Source: Mucilaginibacter saanensis (GTDB lineage Bacteria; Bacteroidota; Bacteroidia; Sphingobacteriales; Sphingobacteriaceae). From it: a DNA stretch of 64,000 nucleotides. The notes under the pieces are model-generated. The model was given only the letters and a program-made list of their open reading frames with translations. It was not told where the DNA came from and ran no database searches. Positions 27,244-36,459 of the stretch are shown piece by piece. The stretch lies in the NCBI RefSeq assembly GCF_014200575.1, contig NZ_JACHBZ010000002.1, forward strand, positions 372,001 to 436,000. The letters are read 5' to 3'. The position numbers and the translations under genes are program-made. How positions within the stretch are numbered: position 1 is the first letter of the stretch; each line of letters opens with the position of its first letter.

Positions 27244-27379
27244 TTTGGGTGTTTAGCAGATAGGAGATAATGGTATTTTAAGTTAACATATAATACAGTT
27301 TCATTGAATTTCATCTCAATTGTTAAATTTGAAGGAGTTTCTTTTATTTAAGACAGAAACTGCAAGCAATAGTAAACGT

Positions 27380-29488
27380 ATGGTGTTGGAGCCTTTTCAT
27401 GAACTCGTCCTTAAATTTATTGAAAACACAAACCGGCCGATATTTTTAACCGGTAAGGCGGGCACTGGTAAAACTACCTTTCTACGTTGGATCAGGGCAA
27501 ACGTTAGCAAAAATCTGGCGGTGCTAGCACCTACGGCAGTAGCGGCTATTAATGCAGGTGGTGTTACCATTCATTCCTTTTTCCAGGTACCTTTTGGTCC
27601 GCAGGTACCTGCTGTTAAGGATGCGGATATTTATGAATTATCTCCCCGCCAAATCAGCCAGGAAAAAGCAAAGGTTTTGAAATGTCTTGACCTGCTGATC
27701 ATTGATGAGATAAGTATGGTGCGGGCTGATACGCTTGATTATATTGATACCGTGCTCCGGCAGGCCAAAGGTTCGGCTCGACCATTTGGCGGTGTTCAAT
27801 TACTGATGATCGGCGACCTTTTTCAATTGCCACCGGTATATGAAAAGGATTGGCCTGTACTTAGAAATTTTTATACCGGGCCTTACTTTTTTGACAGCAT
27901 TGCCTTTAAAAAATTCCCGGTGCTCACCTTTGAGCTTACTCAGGTTTACCGGCAAAAAGATCCTTTATTTGTAGAAATCCTGAACCATATCCGTAATGGT
28001 TATGCAGATAACAACATGCTCCAAAAGCTAAATGAGCATTATAACCCATCGTTAAATGCCAATTGGCTTAAGGATTATGTAACGCTATCTACCCACAATC
28101 AATTGGTAAACGAGATTAACCAACTAAGGTTAAAAGAGTTAGAAGGTGATCCCTACACCTTTAAGGCGGTTATTACCGGCGATTTTCCAAAAGAAGGTTA
28201 CCCTGCCGAAGAGGAATTGGTGCTGAAGGTGGGCGCACAGGTAATGTTCATAAAAAATGACAGCTCCGGAAAAAAGCAATATTATAATGGCCGCACGGGG
28301 CGCATAACAGCAATATCAGCGGGGAGTATCCGCCTAAGCTTTCTTGACGATGGTACCGAGTTTGAGGTATCGCCAGAAAGCTGGCAGAATGTTAAATACG
28401 CACTTGCCGAGAACGAGCAAAAAGTAAATGAATCTAATACCGGGTCTTTTAGCCAGTATCCGCTTAGGCTGGCCTGGGCCATTACCATTCACAAAAGTCA
28501 GGGTTTAACATTTGAAAAGGCAATTATTGATGTTGATGCGGCATTTGCATTTGGACAGGCTTATGTAGCGCTTAGCCGGTGTCGAACGCTGGAAGGCATG
28601 ATCCTGAAATCGCCGGTAAGGCCTGAAAATATCAGGACCGATCCTGAAATTGTACGTTTTATGCAAAGCGCGGCAACCGCAGTTCCGGACGAGCATTTGT
28701 TGGAGGGTATTATTCGCCAGCTGGAATTGGAAGCGCTGGCAGATATATTTGATTTTTCGATGTTAACAGGTAGCTGGAAACAATTAAAGGCAATTCTGTT
28801 AATAAATGAACGTGTGGGTAGCCCTTTAACTATTACTACGCAGCAGGCAGATATTTTACTCAATCAGGAGATCAGAAATATAGGCGACCGGTTTATCCGA
28901 AAGGAGTTATCAACCTTGCCGCAAGGACAAACTGTTTGGGAAAACGGTATATTTACGAGCAGGTTAAAAAATGCGGCAGCTTATTTTGTCCCTAAATTGA
29001 ACGCTTTCGCCGCTGCCATTAATGGCTTTTATACTGCAAAAAACAGTGCCGAGTTACCTGCTGAATTTTATGATAGCTTAAACCATCTGCTAGTTAATTT
29101 AAAGACAAAAACAGCGGCATTTGTGCGCCTGCCTATGGCCTCGTCGGTTAAAGATGTTCTGTCATCGGTGCAGGAAGCCGGGATTGGTTTTAAGCCCATT
29201 TATAAAAACTGGAATGCCAAAGCCTTACCTAAAGAAAAGGAAATTGTGCATCCCGAATTATATAAACAATTATTAAACTGGCGTAAAGACATCAGCGAAA
29301 AACGTAAAATCCCGGAACATACACTGGTGTCCGAAAACATGCTCAGGGACATTACCTCAAAGCTACCCAGGTCATTAAATCAACTTGCACAGTTAAAAAG
29401 TTTTGGGGATGCAAAAGCATCTGATTTTGGCGATCAGATCTTAAAACTTATCCGTGGCTATTTAGGAGAAAATGATTTGTTTTCCTAA
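27380..29488 (+). CDS. PIF1/RecD-like superfamily 1 helicase with C-terminal HRDC domain
   Basis: The 702-residue protein starts at MVLEPFHELV (27380). It has Walker A GKAGTGKTT (about 25-33), Walker B LLIIDEISMV, a Q-type GDLFQLPPV and the C-terminal helicase signature WAITIHKSQGLTFEKA followed by YVALSRCR. The last about 75 residues (from HPELYKQLLNWRKD) are an HRDC-type nucleic-acid-binding domain. It is thus a cytoplasmic DNA helicase for repair or replication-fork processing. A TTG at 27320 would add 20 residues. The family is usual in Bacteroidota. No partner gene is adjacent. Confidence 0.9.
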   Translation: MVLEPFHELVLKFIENTNRPIFLTGKAGTGKTTFLRWIRANVSKNLAVLAPTAVAAINAGGVTIHSFFQVPFGPQVPAVKDADIYELSPRQISQEKAKVLKCLDLLIIDEISMVRADTLDYIDTVLRQAKGSARPFGGVQLLMIGDLFQLPPVYEKDWPVLRNFYTGPYFFDSIAFKKFPVLTFELTQVYRQKDPLFVEILNHIRNGYADNNMLQKLNEHYNPSLNANWLKDYVTLSTHNQLVNEINQLRLKELEGDPYTFKAVITGDFPKEGYPAEEELVLKVGAQVMFIKNDSSGKKQYYNGRTGRITAISAGSIRLSFLDDGTEFEVSPESWQNVKYALAENEQKVNESNTGSFSQYPLRLAWAITIHKSQGLTFEKAIIDVDAAFAFGQAYVALSRCRTLEGMILKSPVRPENIRTDPEIVRFMQSAATAVPDEHLLEGIIRQLELEALADIFDFSMLTGSWKQLKAILLINERVGSPLTITTQQADILLNQEIRNIGDRFIRKELSTLPQGQTVWENGIFTSRLKNAAAYFVPKLNAFAAAINGFYTAKNSAELPAEFYDSLNHLLVNLKTKTAAFVRLPMASSVKDVLSSVQEAGIGFKPIYKNWNAKALPKEKEIVHPELYKQLLNWRKDISEKRKIPEHTLVSENMLRDITSKLPRSLNQLAQLKSFGDAKASDFGDQILKLIRGYLGENDLFS

Positions 29489-29526
29489 ACTGTCTTAACC
29501 CTGCAATTCAACCTGCTGTTTTTTGA

Positions 29527-29748
29527 TTAACATTTTGGAATACCCGGCCCATCATAGGGGTGTTCGAGTGCGTTTTTTATCCTTAGTAATTGATGTTTAT
29601 GTCGCCAGTTGTCGGGATGTAATTGCATGTTAGTCAGCAATTGTTTAACAAAGTCGGCAACATGAAGTTGGGTAGAAGCCCGGTCTAATCTTAATTCCTC
29701 TGGTAATGTGGCGGTACTAAAGTAATCGTTCAGTTCATCAAAACTCAT
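29527..29748 (-). CDS. DUF6965 family small protein
   Basis: This protein of about 73 residues starts at MSFDELNDYFST, with hydrophilic helices (LPEELRLDRAST, then HVADFVKQLLTN) ending in a conserved LLRIKNAL-type segment. It matches the DUF6965 pattern of short Bacteroidota proteins. No function is known. An in-frame start at 29772 would add eight residues. It is convergent with the helicase gene. Confidence 0.65.
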   Translation of the reverse strand: MSFDELNDYFSTATLPEELRLDRASTQLHVADFVKQLLTNMQLHPDNWRHKHQLLRIKNALEHPYDGPGIPKC

Positions 29749-29850
29749 GGTGTAAAGGTAAAAAGATTTCAAAGCAGAAACTGTTATCAGATAATTTTAA
29801 AAGCCGAAATAGGTAACTTAGTTATCAGAATAACATCTATCATTTTGGAT

Positions 29851-30708
29851 ATGAATACACAAACAGAAAAAATAATTCAGGAAAAAGCCGCCGCATTCAG
29901 GCTGCTGCACCAGCAAACAGGTATGTTTGTTATTCCTAACCCATGGGACGCGGGCTCGGCAAGGGTGTTGGAAACCCTTGGCTTTTCTGCATTAGCCACA
30001 ACCAGTGCAGGGTTGGCTTACTCATTAGGCAAACCCGATGGGCACGCCTCCATCACCCGAGATGAAACACTACAAAATGCACAAAACATTATTGCAGCCA
30101 CCAGTTTACCGGTATCCGCCGATCTGGAAAATGGCTACGGTGATTCACCCGAGATTTGTGCAGAAACTATATTATTGGCGGCAAAGACTGGCCTGGCTGG
30201 TGGTTCTATTGAAGACGCCACAGGAAAACCTGACGATCCCATATATCCATTTGAACTGGCAGTTGAACGGGTAAAAGCTGCTGTTACAGCTGCCCGGAGC
30301 CTGCCTTATCCGTTTACACTTACCGCCCGTGCCGAAAACCTGATCCATGGCCGGCCCGATCTTAAAGATACCATTAAACGGTTAGAAGCTTTTGCTGATG
30401 CCGGTGCAGACGTACTGTTTGCTCCTGGTTTAAAAACTGCCGAGGAAATAGAGGCCGTGGTAAAAGCGGTATCGCCTAAACCTGTAAACGTGATTATGGG
30501 TATCGGAGGTAATAATCTTTCCTTGGCTGAATTAGAGGCGTTGGGGGTAAAAAGGGTTAGTTTGGGATCTTCGCTGGTACGAGCAGCTTACGGTGCCTTT
30601 TTCAGGGCCATAGATGAGATACTTCAAAAAGGAAGTTTTGGTTACGCAGCAAAAGGGAAAAGTTATGCAGATATGAATAAGCTTTTTGGCGACTATTTTA
30701 AATCATAG
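29851..30708 (+). CDS. Isocitrate lyase/PEP mutase family protein
   Basis: The 285-residue protein is a TIM-barrel member of the PEP mutase/isocitrate lyase superfamily. FVIPNPWDAGSARVLE opens the barrel, SADLENGYGD carries the Mg-binding acids, and GGSIEDATG follows. The KKCGH catalytic loop of isocitrate lyase is not present, so it is not that enzyme. Members act on C-C or C-P bonds of small oxo-acids, and the exact reaction cannot be read off. It stands alone between two minus-strand genes. Confidence 0.87.
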   Translation: MNTQTEKIIQEKAAAFRLLHQQTGMFVIPNPWDAGSARVLETLGFSALATTSAGLAYSLGKPDGHASITRDETLQNAQNIIAATSLPVSADLENGYGDSPEICAETILLAAKTGLAGGSIEDATGKPDDPIYPFELAVERVKAAVTAARSLPYPFTLTARAENLIHGRPDLKDTIKRLEAFADAGADVLFAPGLKTAEEIEAVVKAVSPKPVNVIMGIGGNNLSLAELEALGVKRVSLGSSLVRAAYGAFFRAIDEILQKGSFGYAAKGKSYADMNKLFGDYFKS

Positions 30709-30776
30709 AAGAATTAATTTTGTAAGGGAAGGAGGACTTTGGCCATGCAGATATTGATAACAAATTGTGTGAATTA

Positions 30777-32264
30777 CTACACCTGATTATTTATTTTGCG
30801 CTGTACTTTCTGCAGATAGGCTTCTGCATCACCACGTGTTCGGATGCGGCTAAACTCCGCTCGTATTATATTTTCGTCTTCGGCATTAGTGGCGGTATCC
30901 AGATCAGCCCGGAGTGCAGCGTGTAAAAACAAGGGCAGGCTACCCTGATTAGCCGGTAACAACAAATTGTCTGCTGCTGCTGCCGCAAATAGCAAGTCTG
31001 AACTGGCCGGATTGGGCAAAGTTATGGGCGTATCAGTTCGGGGGGCATCCAGTTTTAGCAATAGGTCTTCAAGCGAGTTGGCATTGCGATCCCTTTCGGT
31101 CATTGGTTCCGTAAGGAAAAGGCCATGCAGTGTTTTAAGCACCGAGGTATGATCATATATGCGGTGATCGATTATATTTTTGGGTATCAGTGGCGAAATA
31201 ACAACAGCTGGCACCCTTACACCGTATTGTTTGAAATCGAAGCCAAAGCGATTCATACTGCCATGCAATACCTGATCTGCCGGAGCTGTAGCTGCTGGTG
31301 GTGGCACATGATCATAAAAACCGCCATGCTCGTCCCAAACAATAATCAACAAACTCTTGGGCCAGTGGGGAGAATTACGAATGGCCTCATATACCGTCTT
31401 AATAAGTGCTTCGCCATGGGTGGCATCGTCCATAGGGTGCATGGAGCTACCATTTTTATAAGTATTGCCTATCACATCGCCATAACTGGGCTCAATAAAT
31501 GTATAACAACTATCGTAAGCGGGGTCAGTTACATCAGCAGCAAAATTTGTCATTGAATGAGTCTGAATACTGTTGATCCCCCGCAGTTGGGCTACATTAG
31601 GAAAAATGTCGGTTACAAAACCCTTGTTGTCCCGATAGATCCGGAAACCATCATCATATTTGGTGCGCAGCTGATCGAAAATAGTACCATGTTGAAAATT
31701 CATCCCGGAGATGGTTTCCCAAGCCAGTATCTGCGCAGTATCAGGGCTATGGTCCAAGCCGCCTGATGAACCTGCGTGAATAAAGAATCGGTTAGGACAG
31801 GTTGGTCCTGGAAGCGAGGAGAACCAGCGGTCACATACGGCAAACTCCCGGGCCAATGCATTTAAAACAGGAAGCTGTTCTGGCGAAAAGCAGTTCATGA
31901 TATCCTGTGGCTGGCCGCCCGGTGCGCCACCGGCATAATCTTGCACAAAACCATTGTTATTGATAGCCGGGTAACCGTTTGCCGGGTTATAGGTCTGTTT
32001 ACTGCCTGTAAGCTGTAGCAGGGTATCCGAAAATTCATGCCCGGGATCTGCAGCCATAGAAAAGCTGGCACCTGGTTGTGTTTTGTAAACCGTCCCCTGG
32101 TAGGTATTGGTTTCATTTCCGGTGAGGCCATCTAAAGTTGTAGGCTTACCCGTTTCAGCGTCGTTTCCGGTTATGCCGGAAAAACCGAGCAGATGGTCAA
32201 ACGAATGGTTTTCGAGCATCAGGACGAAAACGTTAGAGATCAGGGGGAAATCAGGATTAGGCAT
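30777..32264 (-). CDS. Phosphoesterase family protein (PF04185) without signal peptide
   Basis: The 495-residue protein starts at MPNPDFPLISNVFVLMLENH. It carries the family metal motifs LENHSFDHLLGFSG, PTCPNRFF, IIVWDEHGGFYDHVPPP and RVPAVVISPLIPKN. It is thus a phospholipase-C/acid-phosphatase relative and a distant paralogue of the protein at 24021. From this start there is no export signal. The in-frame upstream region to 32432 is hydrophobic but reads like AT-rich intergenic sequence. A secreted form from an upstream start is possible but not favoured. Confidence 0.85.
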   Translation of the reverse strand: MPNPDFPLISNVFVLMLENHSFDHLLGFSGITGNDAETGKPTTLDGLTGNETNTYQGTVYKTQPGASFSMAADPGHEFSDTLLQLTGSKQTYNPANGYPAINNNGFVQDYAGGAPGGQPQDIMNCFSPEQLPVLNALAREFAVCDRWFSSLPGPTCPNRFFIHAGSSGGLDHSPDTAQILAWETISGMNFQHGTIFDQLRTKYDDGFRIYRDNKGFVTDIFPNVAQLRGINSIQTHSMTNFAADVTDPAYDSCYTFIEPSYGDVIGNTYKNGSSMHPMDDATHGEALIKTVYEAIRNSPHWPKSLLIIVWDEHGGFYDHVPPPAATAPADQVLHGSMNRFGFDFKQYGVRVPAVVISPLIPKNIIDHRIYDHTSVLKTLHGLFLTEPMTERDRNANSLEDLLLKLDAPRTDTPITLPNPASSDLLFAAAAADNLLLPANQGSLPLFLHAALRADLDTATNAEDENIIRAEFSRIRTRGDAEAYLQKVQRKINNQV

Positions 32265-32545
32265 ATTCAAGGGGCTAAGTATATAAATATACAATATATT
32301 GATTTTCAGGTGTGTATAATTTAAAAAAATAATGACTTGTGTTAGGCTTAAATACTTGGCTGAATAATGGAGCGCTAAGTACCGATAGGTAAAGAGGATT
32401 TGGGTAACAATGATGTTTGTTAGCACATACAAACAAAGAGTTGAATTTTGTTTGGGCTTAAATGTGGCTATATTTGTTGTGGTCGGTATTTATCTGTACC
32501 GGTTTCCCCACTGTACAAAGTGTCGAGCTAACGAAAAAGTGTCCC

Positions 32546-33586
32546 ATGAATTTTGAAAATGTTACGATAAAGGATATTGCAAAGGAATTAGGAATATCGG
32601 CATCTGCAGTTTCCAAGGCGCTTAAAGACAGCTATGAGATTAGCGAAAAAACCAAGAAACGAGTGCTTGAGTGTGCGGAGCGATTAAATTATAAGCCTAA
32701 TCCCATGGCTCAAAGCCTAAAGCGGGGGAATAGTAAATCTATCGGTATCATTGTTTCTACAATTGACAATCAATTTTTTTCGCAGGTTATTAATGGAATT
32801 GAATCCGTAGCATATACTAAAGGATACAATGTAATTATAACCCAAACGCATGAGTCATATCAGCTTGAAGTATCTAATCTTCGTCATTTAATGTATAGGT
32901 CAATTGATGGGCTTTTAATTTCCGTATCAACAGAAACTGAAGAAATTGATCATCTGAAAAATCTTCATCAAAAAAATCTTCCTATAGTTTTTTTTGACCG
33001 GGTAATTGATGGTATTGAAACCCATAAAGTTATAGCTGACAATTTTAAGGGCGCGTATGATGCCACCATGCATTTCATTGAATCGGGCTATCGTAAAATA
33101 GCTCATATTACCAGTTCTCCAAATATTTCCATTACAGCAGAAAGGCTCAAAGGATATATGCTGGCCTTAGAAGAAAACAATATTAAAGCGGATGATAGCT
33201 ATATCAAGTACTGCCTGCATGGGGGTAAGGATATGTTGGAAATAGAAAATGCCCTGGATGAATTACTCCATGCTGATAATCCGCCCGATGCTATTTTTAC
33301 AGCATCAGATCGTATTACCACTACAATTTTCCAGCTTCTAAAAAAAATGGGTATTCAGATTCCTGATGATATTGCTTTGCTTGGGTTTACCAATACGCAT
33401 TTGGCCGCCTGTTTAAATCCATCATTAAGTGCCGTAAGTCAGCCCGGATTTGAGATTGGTGAAAAGGCAACGGAGATGTTAATCAATCTTATTGAAAGCA
33501 AGTATCCGGTTTATGATTTTGAGACAATAGTTTTGCCGACCACTTTATCTGTAAGAGATTCATCAAAGCCTAAGGTTAAATATTGA
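32546..33586 (+). CDS. LacI-family transcriptional regulator
   Basis: The 346-residue regulator starts at MNFENVTIKDIAKELGIS. The N-terminal LacI helix-turn-helix (ISASAVSKALKDSYEIS) with its hinge helix (NYKPNPMAQSLKRG) is followed by a periplasmic-binding-protein-like sensor (about 60-340). It resembles the regulator at 54397 along its whole length (shared FFSQ.INGIES and VIITQTHES, IETHK near 145). The two are paralogues. It is followed by GH43 and a sugar symporter on the same strand, which it probably controls. It has no obvious copy of the palindromes found near the other regulator. Confidence 0.93.
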   Translation: MNFENVTIKDIAKELGISASAVSKALKDSYEISEKTKKRVLECAERLNYKPNPMAQSLKRGNSKSIGIIVSTIDNQFFSQVINGIESVAYTKGYNVIITQTHESYQLEVSNLRHLMYRSIDGLLISVSTETEEIDHLKNLHQKNLPIVFFDRVIDGIETHKVIADNFKGAYDATMHFIESGYRKIAHITSSPNISITAERLKGYMLALEENNIKADDSYIKYCLHGGKDMLEIENALDELLHADNPPDAIFTASDRITTTIFQLLKKMGIQIPDDIALLGFTNTHLAACLNPSLSAVSQPGFEIGEKATEMLINLIESKYPVYDFETIVLPTTLSVRDSSKPKVKY

Positions 33587-33885
33587 TCTTTAATACCATT
33601 CATCAGCATTTCCGGGTCATCAATATTCATCGATGTTTTGCTACAACGTTGAAGTAGTTTTTTTTGATACCATTTTCTTAAAGCATTTTAGTTTATACTA
33701 TGTTTGAAAAGCCAATTGAAGTAAATCTGTAATTTAAAACTTTAAAAAACGGAAATTCTGATCCTTGAGTTTTCTGCTTGTTTTTATGTATATGCCGGGC
33801 TTTATTTTGGTGGCAAATTATTAGCAGTAAGGTAATTGCAAAACAAAAGAATCTACAACGGAACAAAATAATTAAAATATTCATC
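33587..33885. other. Intergenic region ahead of the GH43 gene
   Basis: About 300 AT-rich bases hold no gene that I can support. A short dyad, CTAC-AACGTTGAA-GTAG (33641-33657), has the CG centre seen in LacI-type operators but is not a strong match. The promoter of the GH43 gene must lie here. Confidence 0.4.
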
Positions 33886-34908
33886 ATGAAAATACATGTC
33901 ACGATTTATCTGCTGGCCGGGTTGGTTTTATCTCAACTAACGGTGCTTGCGCAAACAGATACCATAAAACCTGGTGAAGTATGGCCTGATGCACAGGGTA
34001 ATCACATCCAGGCTCACGGCGGAGGGATCATCAAGGTAAAAAACGATTATTTTTGGTATGGCGAACAACGCAGACAGGGGTTAGATACCAATTATAGGTA
34101 TGTGAGCTGTTACACTTCAAAAGACTTGGTGAATTGGAAATTTAAAAATGATGTAAAGATAGCCAAGCCCGATACCGTATTGGATAAATGGGTTATTGAA
34201 CGCCCAAAAGTTTATTACAACAGTAAAACAAAGAAGTATGTAATGTACATGCATGTTGACGGGCAGGTGAAAAGTACCACACCTAACCAGAAACCAACAA
34301 GTGGTTATGGTTATGCCCGGGTTGGTGTAGCCATAAGCAATAAGCCAACAGGACCGTTTAAAGTACTCAAAACTTTTCGTCCGCTGGGGCACGAGAGCCG
34401 GGATATTGGGCAGTTTATTGATGATGATGGCACAGCGTACCTGATTTTTGAAGATCGTCCTTATGGATTTCGCATAGCTAAACTCTCTGATGATTATTTA
34501 AGTGTAGAAAAGGAAATGTGCCTGATCCCTTATCACATGGAAGGCGGCGCTATAGTTCATTACAATGGTCTTTATTATGCCATTGGATCCGCGTTAACAG
34601 GCTGGTCGGCTAATCCCAATAAATATGCTACGGCAACATCATTAGCAGGCCCATGGACAGATTTTAAAGACATAGCACCGCCAGAAACCAAGACCTACGG
34701 TGCGCAATCAACCATGATGATTAAGGTAGTTGGCAGTAAAAAAACAACCGTGATTTTTATGGGAGATATTTGGAAGCCTAAAACACAGTGGGATTCGCGT
34801 TACCTGTGGATGCCCGTTGAAATAGGCGACGGTAAATTATGGTTGCCTAAGCCCGGTCCGTGGAAATTAGATGTTAAAACCGGCGAGGCAACCGTGATTA
34901 AAAACTAA
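33886..34908 (+). CDS. Glycoside hydrolase family 43-like exported protein
   Basis: The 340-residue protein starts at MKIHVTIYLLAG with a signal peptide ending near LAQ. It has the five-bladed propeller pattern of GH43 (WPDAQGNHIQAHGGG, then YFWYGEQ, RPKVYYN, DIGQFIDDDGTAYLIFED). The acidic residues at these positions are candidates for the base, the pKa modulator and the acid. The AHGGG/YFWYGE type resembles galactan 1,3-beta-galactosidase-like members. It probably trims side chains of pectin or arabinogalactan in the periplasm. It lies between a LacI regulator and a sugar symporter. Confidence 0.85.
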   Translation: MKIHVTIYLLAGLVLSQLTVLAQTDTIKPGEVWPDAQGNHIQAHGGGIIKVKNDYFWYGEQRRQGLDTNYRYVSCYTSKDLVNWKFKNDVKIAKPDTVLDKWVIERPKVYYNSKTKKYVMYMHVDGQVKSTTPNQKPTSGYGYARVGVAISNKPTGPFKVLKTFRPLGHESRDIGQFIDDDGTAYLIFEDRPYGFRIAKLSDDYLSVEKEMCLIPYHMEGGAIVHYNGLYYAIGSALTGWSANPNKYATATSLAGPWTDFKDIAPPETKTYGAQSTMMIKVVGSKKTTVIFMGDIWKPKTQWDSRYLWMPVEIGDGKLWLPKPGPWKLDVKTGEATVIKN

Positions 34909-35044
34909 TAGGTATACCCGTAGACGTTTTGCAAAACAGCCATAGGAGGAGTGTTGTAGCGGTAATTACCTATTTATGGGTAAGTTAAATTATTTTTTGT
35001 TTGGTAATAATGCATTGGTTTATATTAATTTGGCAGAACCGGAG

Positions 35045-35076
35045 GTAAATGTGGTGCTAATTGGTACCACATTTAC
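35045..35076 (+). promoter_or_regulatory. 11-bp hairpin in the leader of the sugar symporter gene
   Basis: GTAAATGTGGT (35045-35055) and its exact complement (35066-35076) flank a 10-base spacer, 53 bases before the symporter ATG. It could terminate transcripts from the GH43 gene or act in the symporter's leader. No strong U tract follows, so a terminator is not certain. Confidence 0.35.
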
Positions 35077-35129
35077 TTTCCCGATCATGAACCTGAAAAT
35101 TCTAATAAACCAATATTAAAACCAACTTT

Positions 35130-36362
35130 ATGACAACCAAAGCGGCCTTTACCGAGAAGAAATTTATTGTCCCCTTAATTTTTGTTACCTCCCTCTTTTT
35201 GATGTGGGGCTTGCTTTTATCAATGAGTGATGTGCTTAATAAGCATTTTCAAACTGTATTAAACCTGTCTAAATCTAAATCGGGCCTTATCCAATTTTCC
35301 GTATTCGGAGCTTATTTCATTATGAGTATCCCTGCCGGCTATTTCCTTAAAAAGTTTGGGTATAAACCGGGGGTATTGCTGGGGCTTTTGTTATTTGCCA
35401 CGGGCGTGTTTTTATTTGTACCGGCTTCAAATGCAGCTTCCTTCAATTTTTTCAGAGTTGCCTTGTTTGTGATGGGTTGTGGTATGGCTACCCTTGAAAC
35501 CGTGGCGCATCCGTTTGCTGCTGCTTTGGGTGATCAGCGCACGAGTGACCAGCGCCTCAATTTTTCGCAAACTTTTAATGCGATAGGTACTATTATTGGC
35601 CCGGCTATAGGTTCCTATTTTCTGTTTCGCGCTGTTGGTGAAAACTCTACAGATCTTAGCTCGGTAAAGTCGTTGTATATAGGTATTGGATGTGTGATCT
35701 TATTCATCGCGTTTGCCTTTTCATTTTTGAATATACCTGCGTTGACAGACCCTCATGTTGAAAAAGCCGCAGTTGATCCTGATGCTGTTAATGTAGACCT
35801 TACGCCTGCAAAAAAACTATATCAGCACAAGCATTTTGTTTGGGCGGTAGTAGCCCAGTTTTTTAACGTTGCTGCTCAAGGCGGTACATGGGCGTTTTTT
35901 ATCAATTATGGGCACGATGTAATGGGTTTAAGCAATGCTACTGCAGTAAGCTACATGAGCATATTTATGGCTATGATGGCACTGGGGCGTTTTGTTGGTA
36001 CATTCCTGATGCGTTTTATAGCGCCCAATAAGTTGCTGGCTACCTTTGCCCTGGGCAATATTATTATGTGTGTTATTGTGGCACAGGGTTTAGGCTGGCC
36101 ATCATATATCGCTTTAATGATGATCAACTTTTTCTTTAGTATCATGTTCCCAACCATTTTTAGCCTGGGATTAAAAAATCTGGGTGGCCATACTCAACAA
36201 GCCTCGTCATTTATATCCATGGGGGTTGTTGGCGGTGCTTTCTTCCCGCTTATTATGGGGCAAATTGCTAATCATGATGTAGCCAAAGCTTATTACCTGC
36301 CGATTATATGTTATGTGGTTATTTTCTTGTTTGCTGCCAGGTTTTATAAAGTTAAACATTGA
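35130..36362 (+). CDS. FucP-type sugar:proton symporter (MFS)
   Basis: The 410-residue protein has twelve predicted membrane helices of the FHS family. The N-terminal MWGLLLSMSDVLNKHFQ has the FucP-type region that contacts sugar and proton, and GAYFIMSIPAGYFLKKFGYK is the MFS loop 2-3 signature. GTWAFFINYGHDVMG and MFPTIFSLGLKNLG are typical of this branch. It should import a monosaccharide across the inner membrane with protons. The sugar is not determined. The gene ends at a strong bidirectional terminator shared with susD. Confidence 0.92.
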   Translation: MTTKAAFTEKKFIVPLIFVTSLFLMWGLLLSMSDVLNKHFQTVLNLSKSKSGLIQFSVFGAYFIMSIPAGYFLKKFGYKPGVLLGLLLFATGVFLFVPASNAASFNFFRVALFVMGCGMATLETVAHPFAAALGDQRTSDQRLNFSQTFNAIGTIIGPAIGSYFLFRAVGENSTDLSSVKSLYIGIGCVILFIAFAFSFLNIPALTDPHVEKAAVDPDAVNVDLTPAKKLYQHKHFVWAVVAQFFNVAAQGGTWAFFINYGHDVMGLSNATAVSYMSIFMAMMALGRFVGTFLMRFIAPNKLLATFALGNIIMCVIVAQGLGWPSYIALMMINFFFSIMFPTIFSLGLKNLGGHTQQASSFISMGVVGGAFFPLIMGQIANHDVAKAYYLPIICYVVIFLFAARFYKVKH

Positions 36363-36393
36363 TAATAAACCAGGTTAATCAGCCGGTGATTAA

Positions 36394-36438
36394 AAACATA
36401 AAAGCCGCTCCTGTGAATCAGGAGCGGCTTTTATGTTT
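36394..36438. terminator. Perfect 20-bp stem bidirectional terminator
   Basis: Arms 36394-36413 and 36419-36438 are exact complements around the loop TGAAT, with GC core GCCGCTCC and A/T-rich ends. It lies between the convergent symporter and SusD-like genes and can stop both. Confidence 0.88.
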
Positions 36439-36459
36439 AGATGAACTTATTTGCATCAA

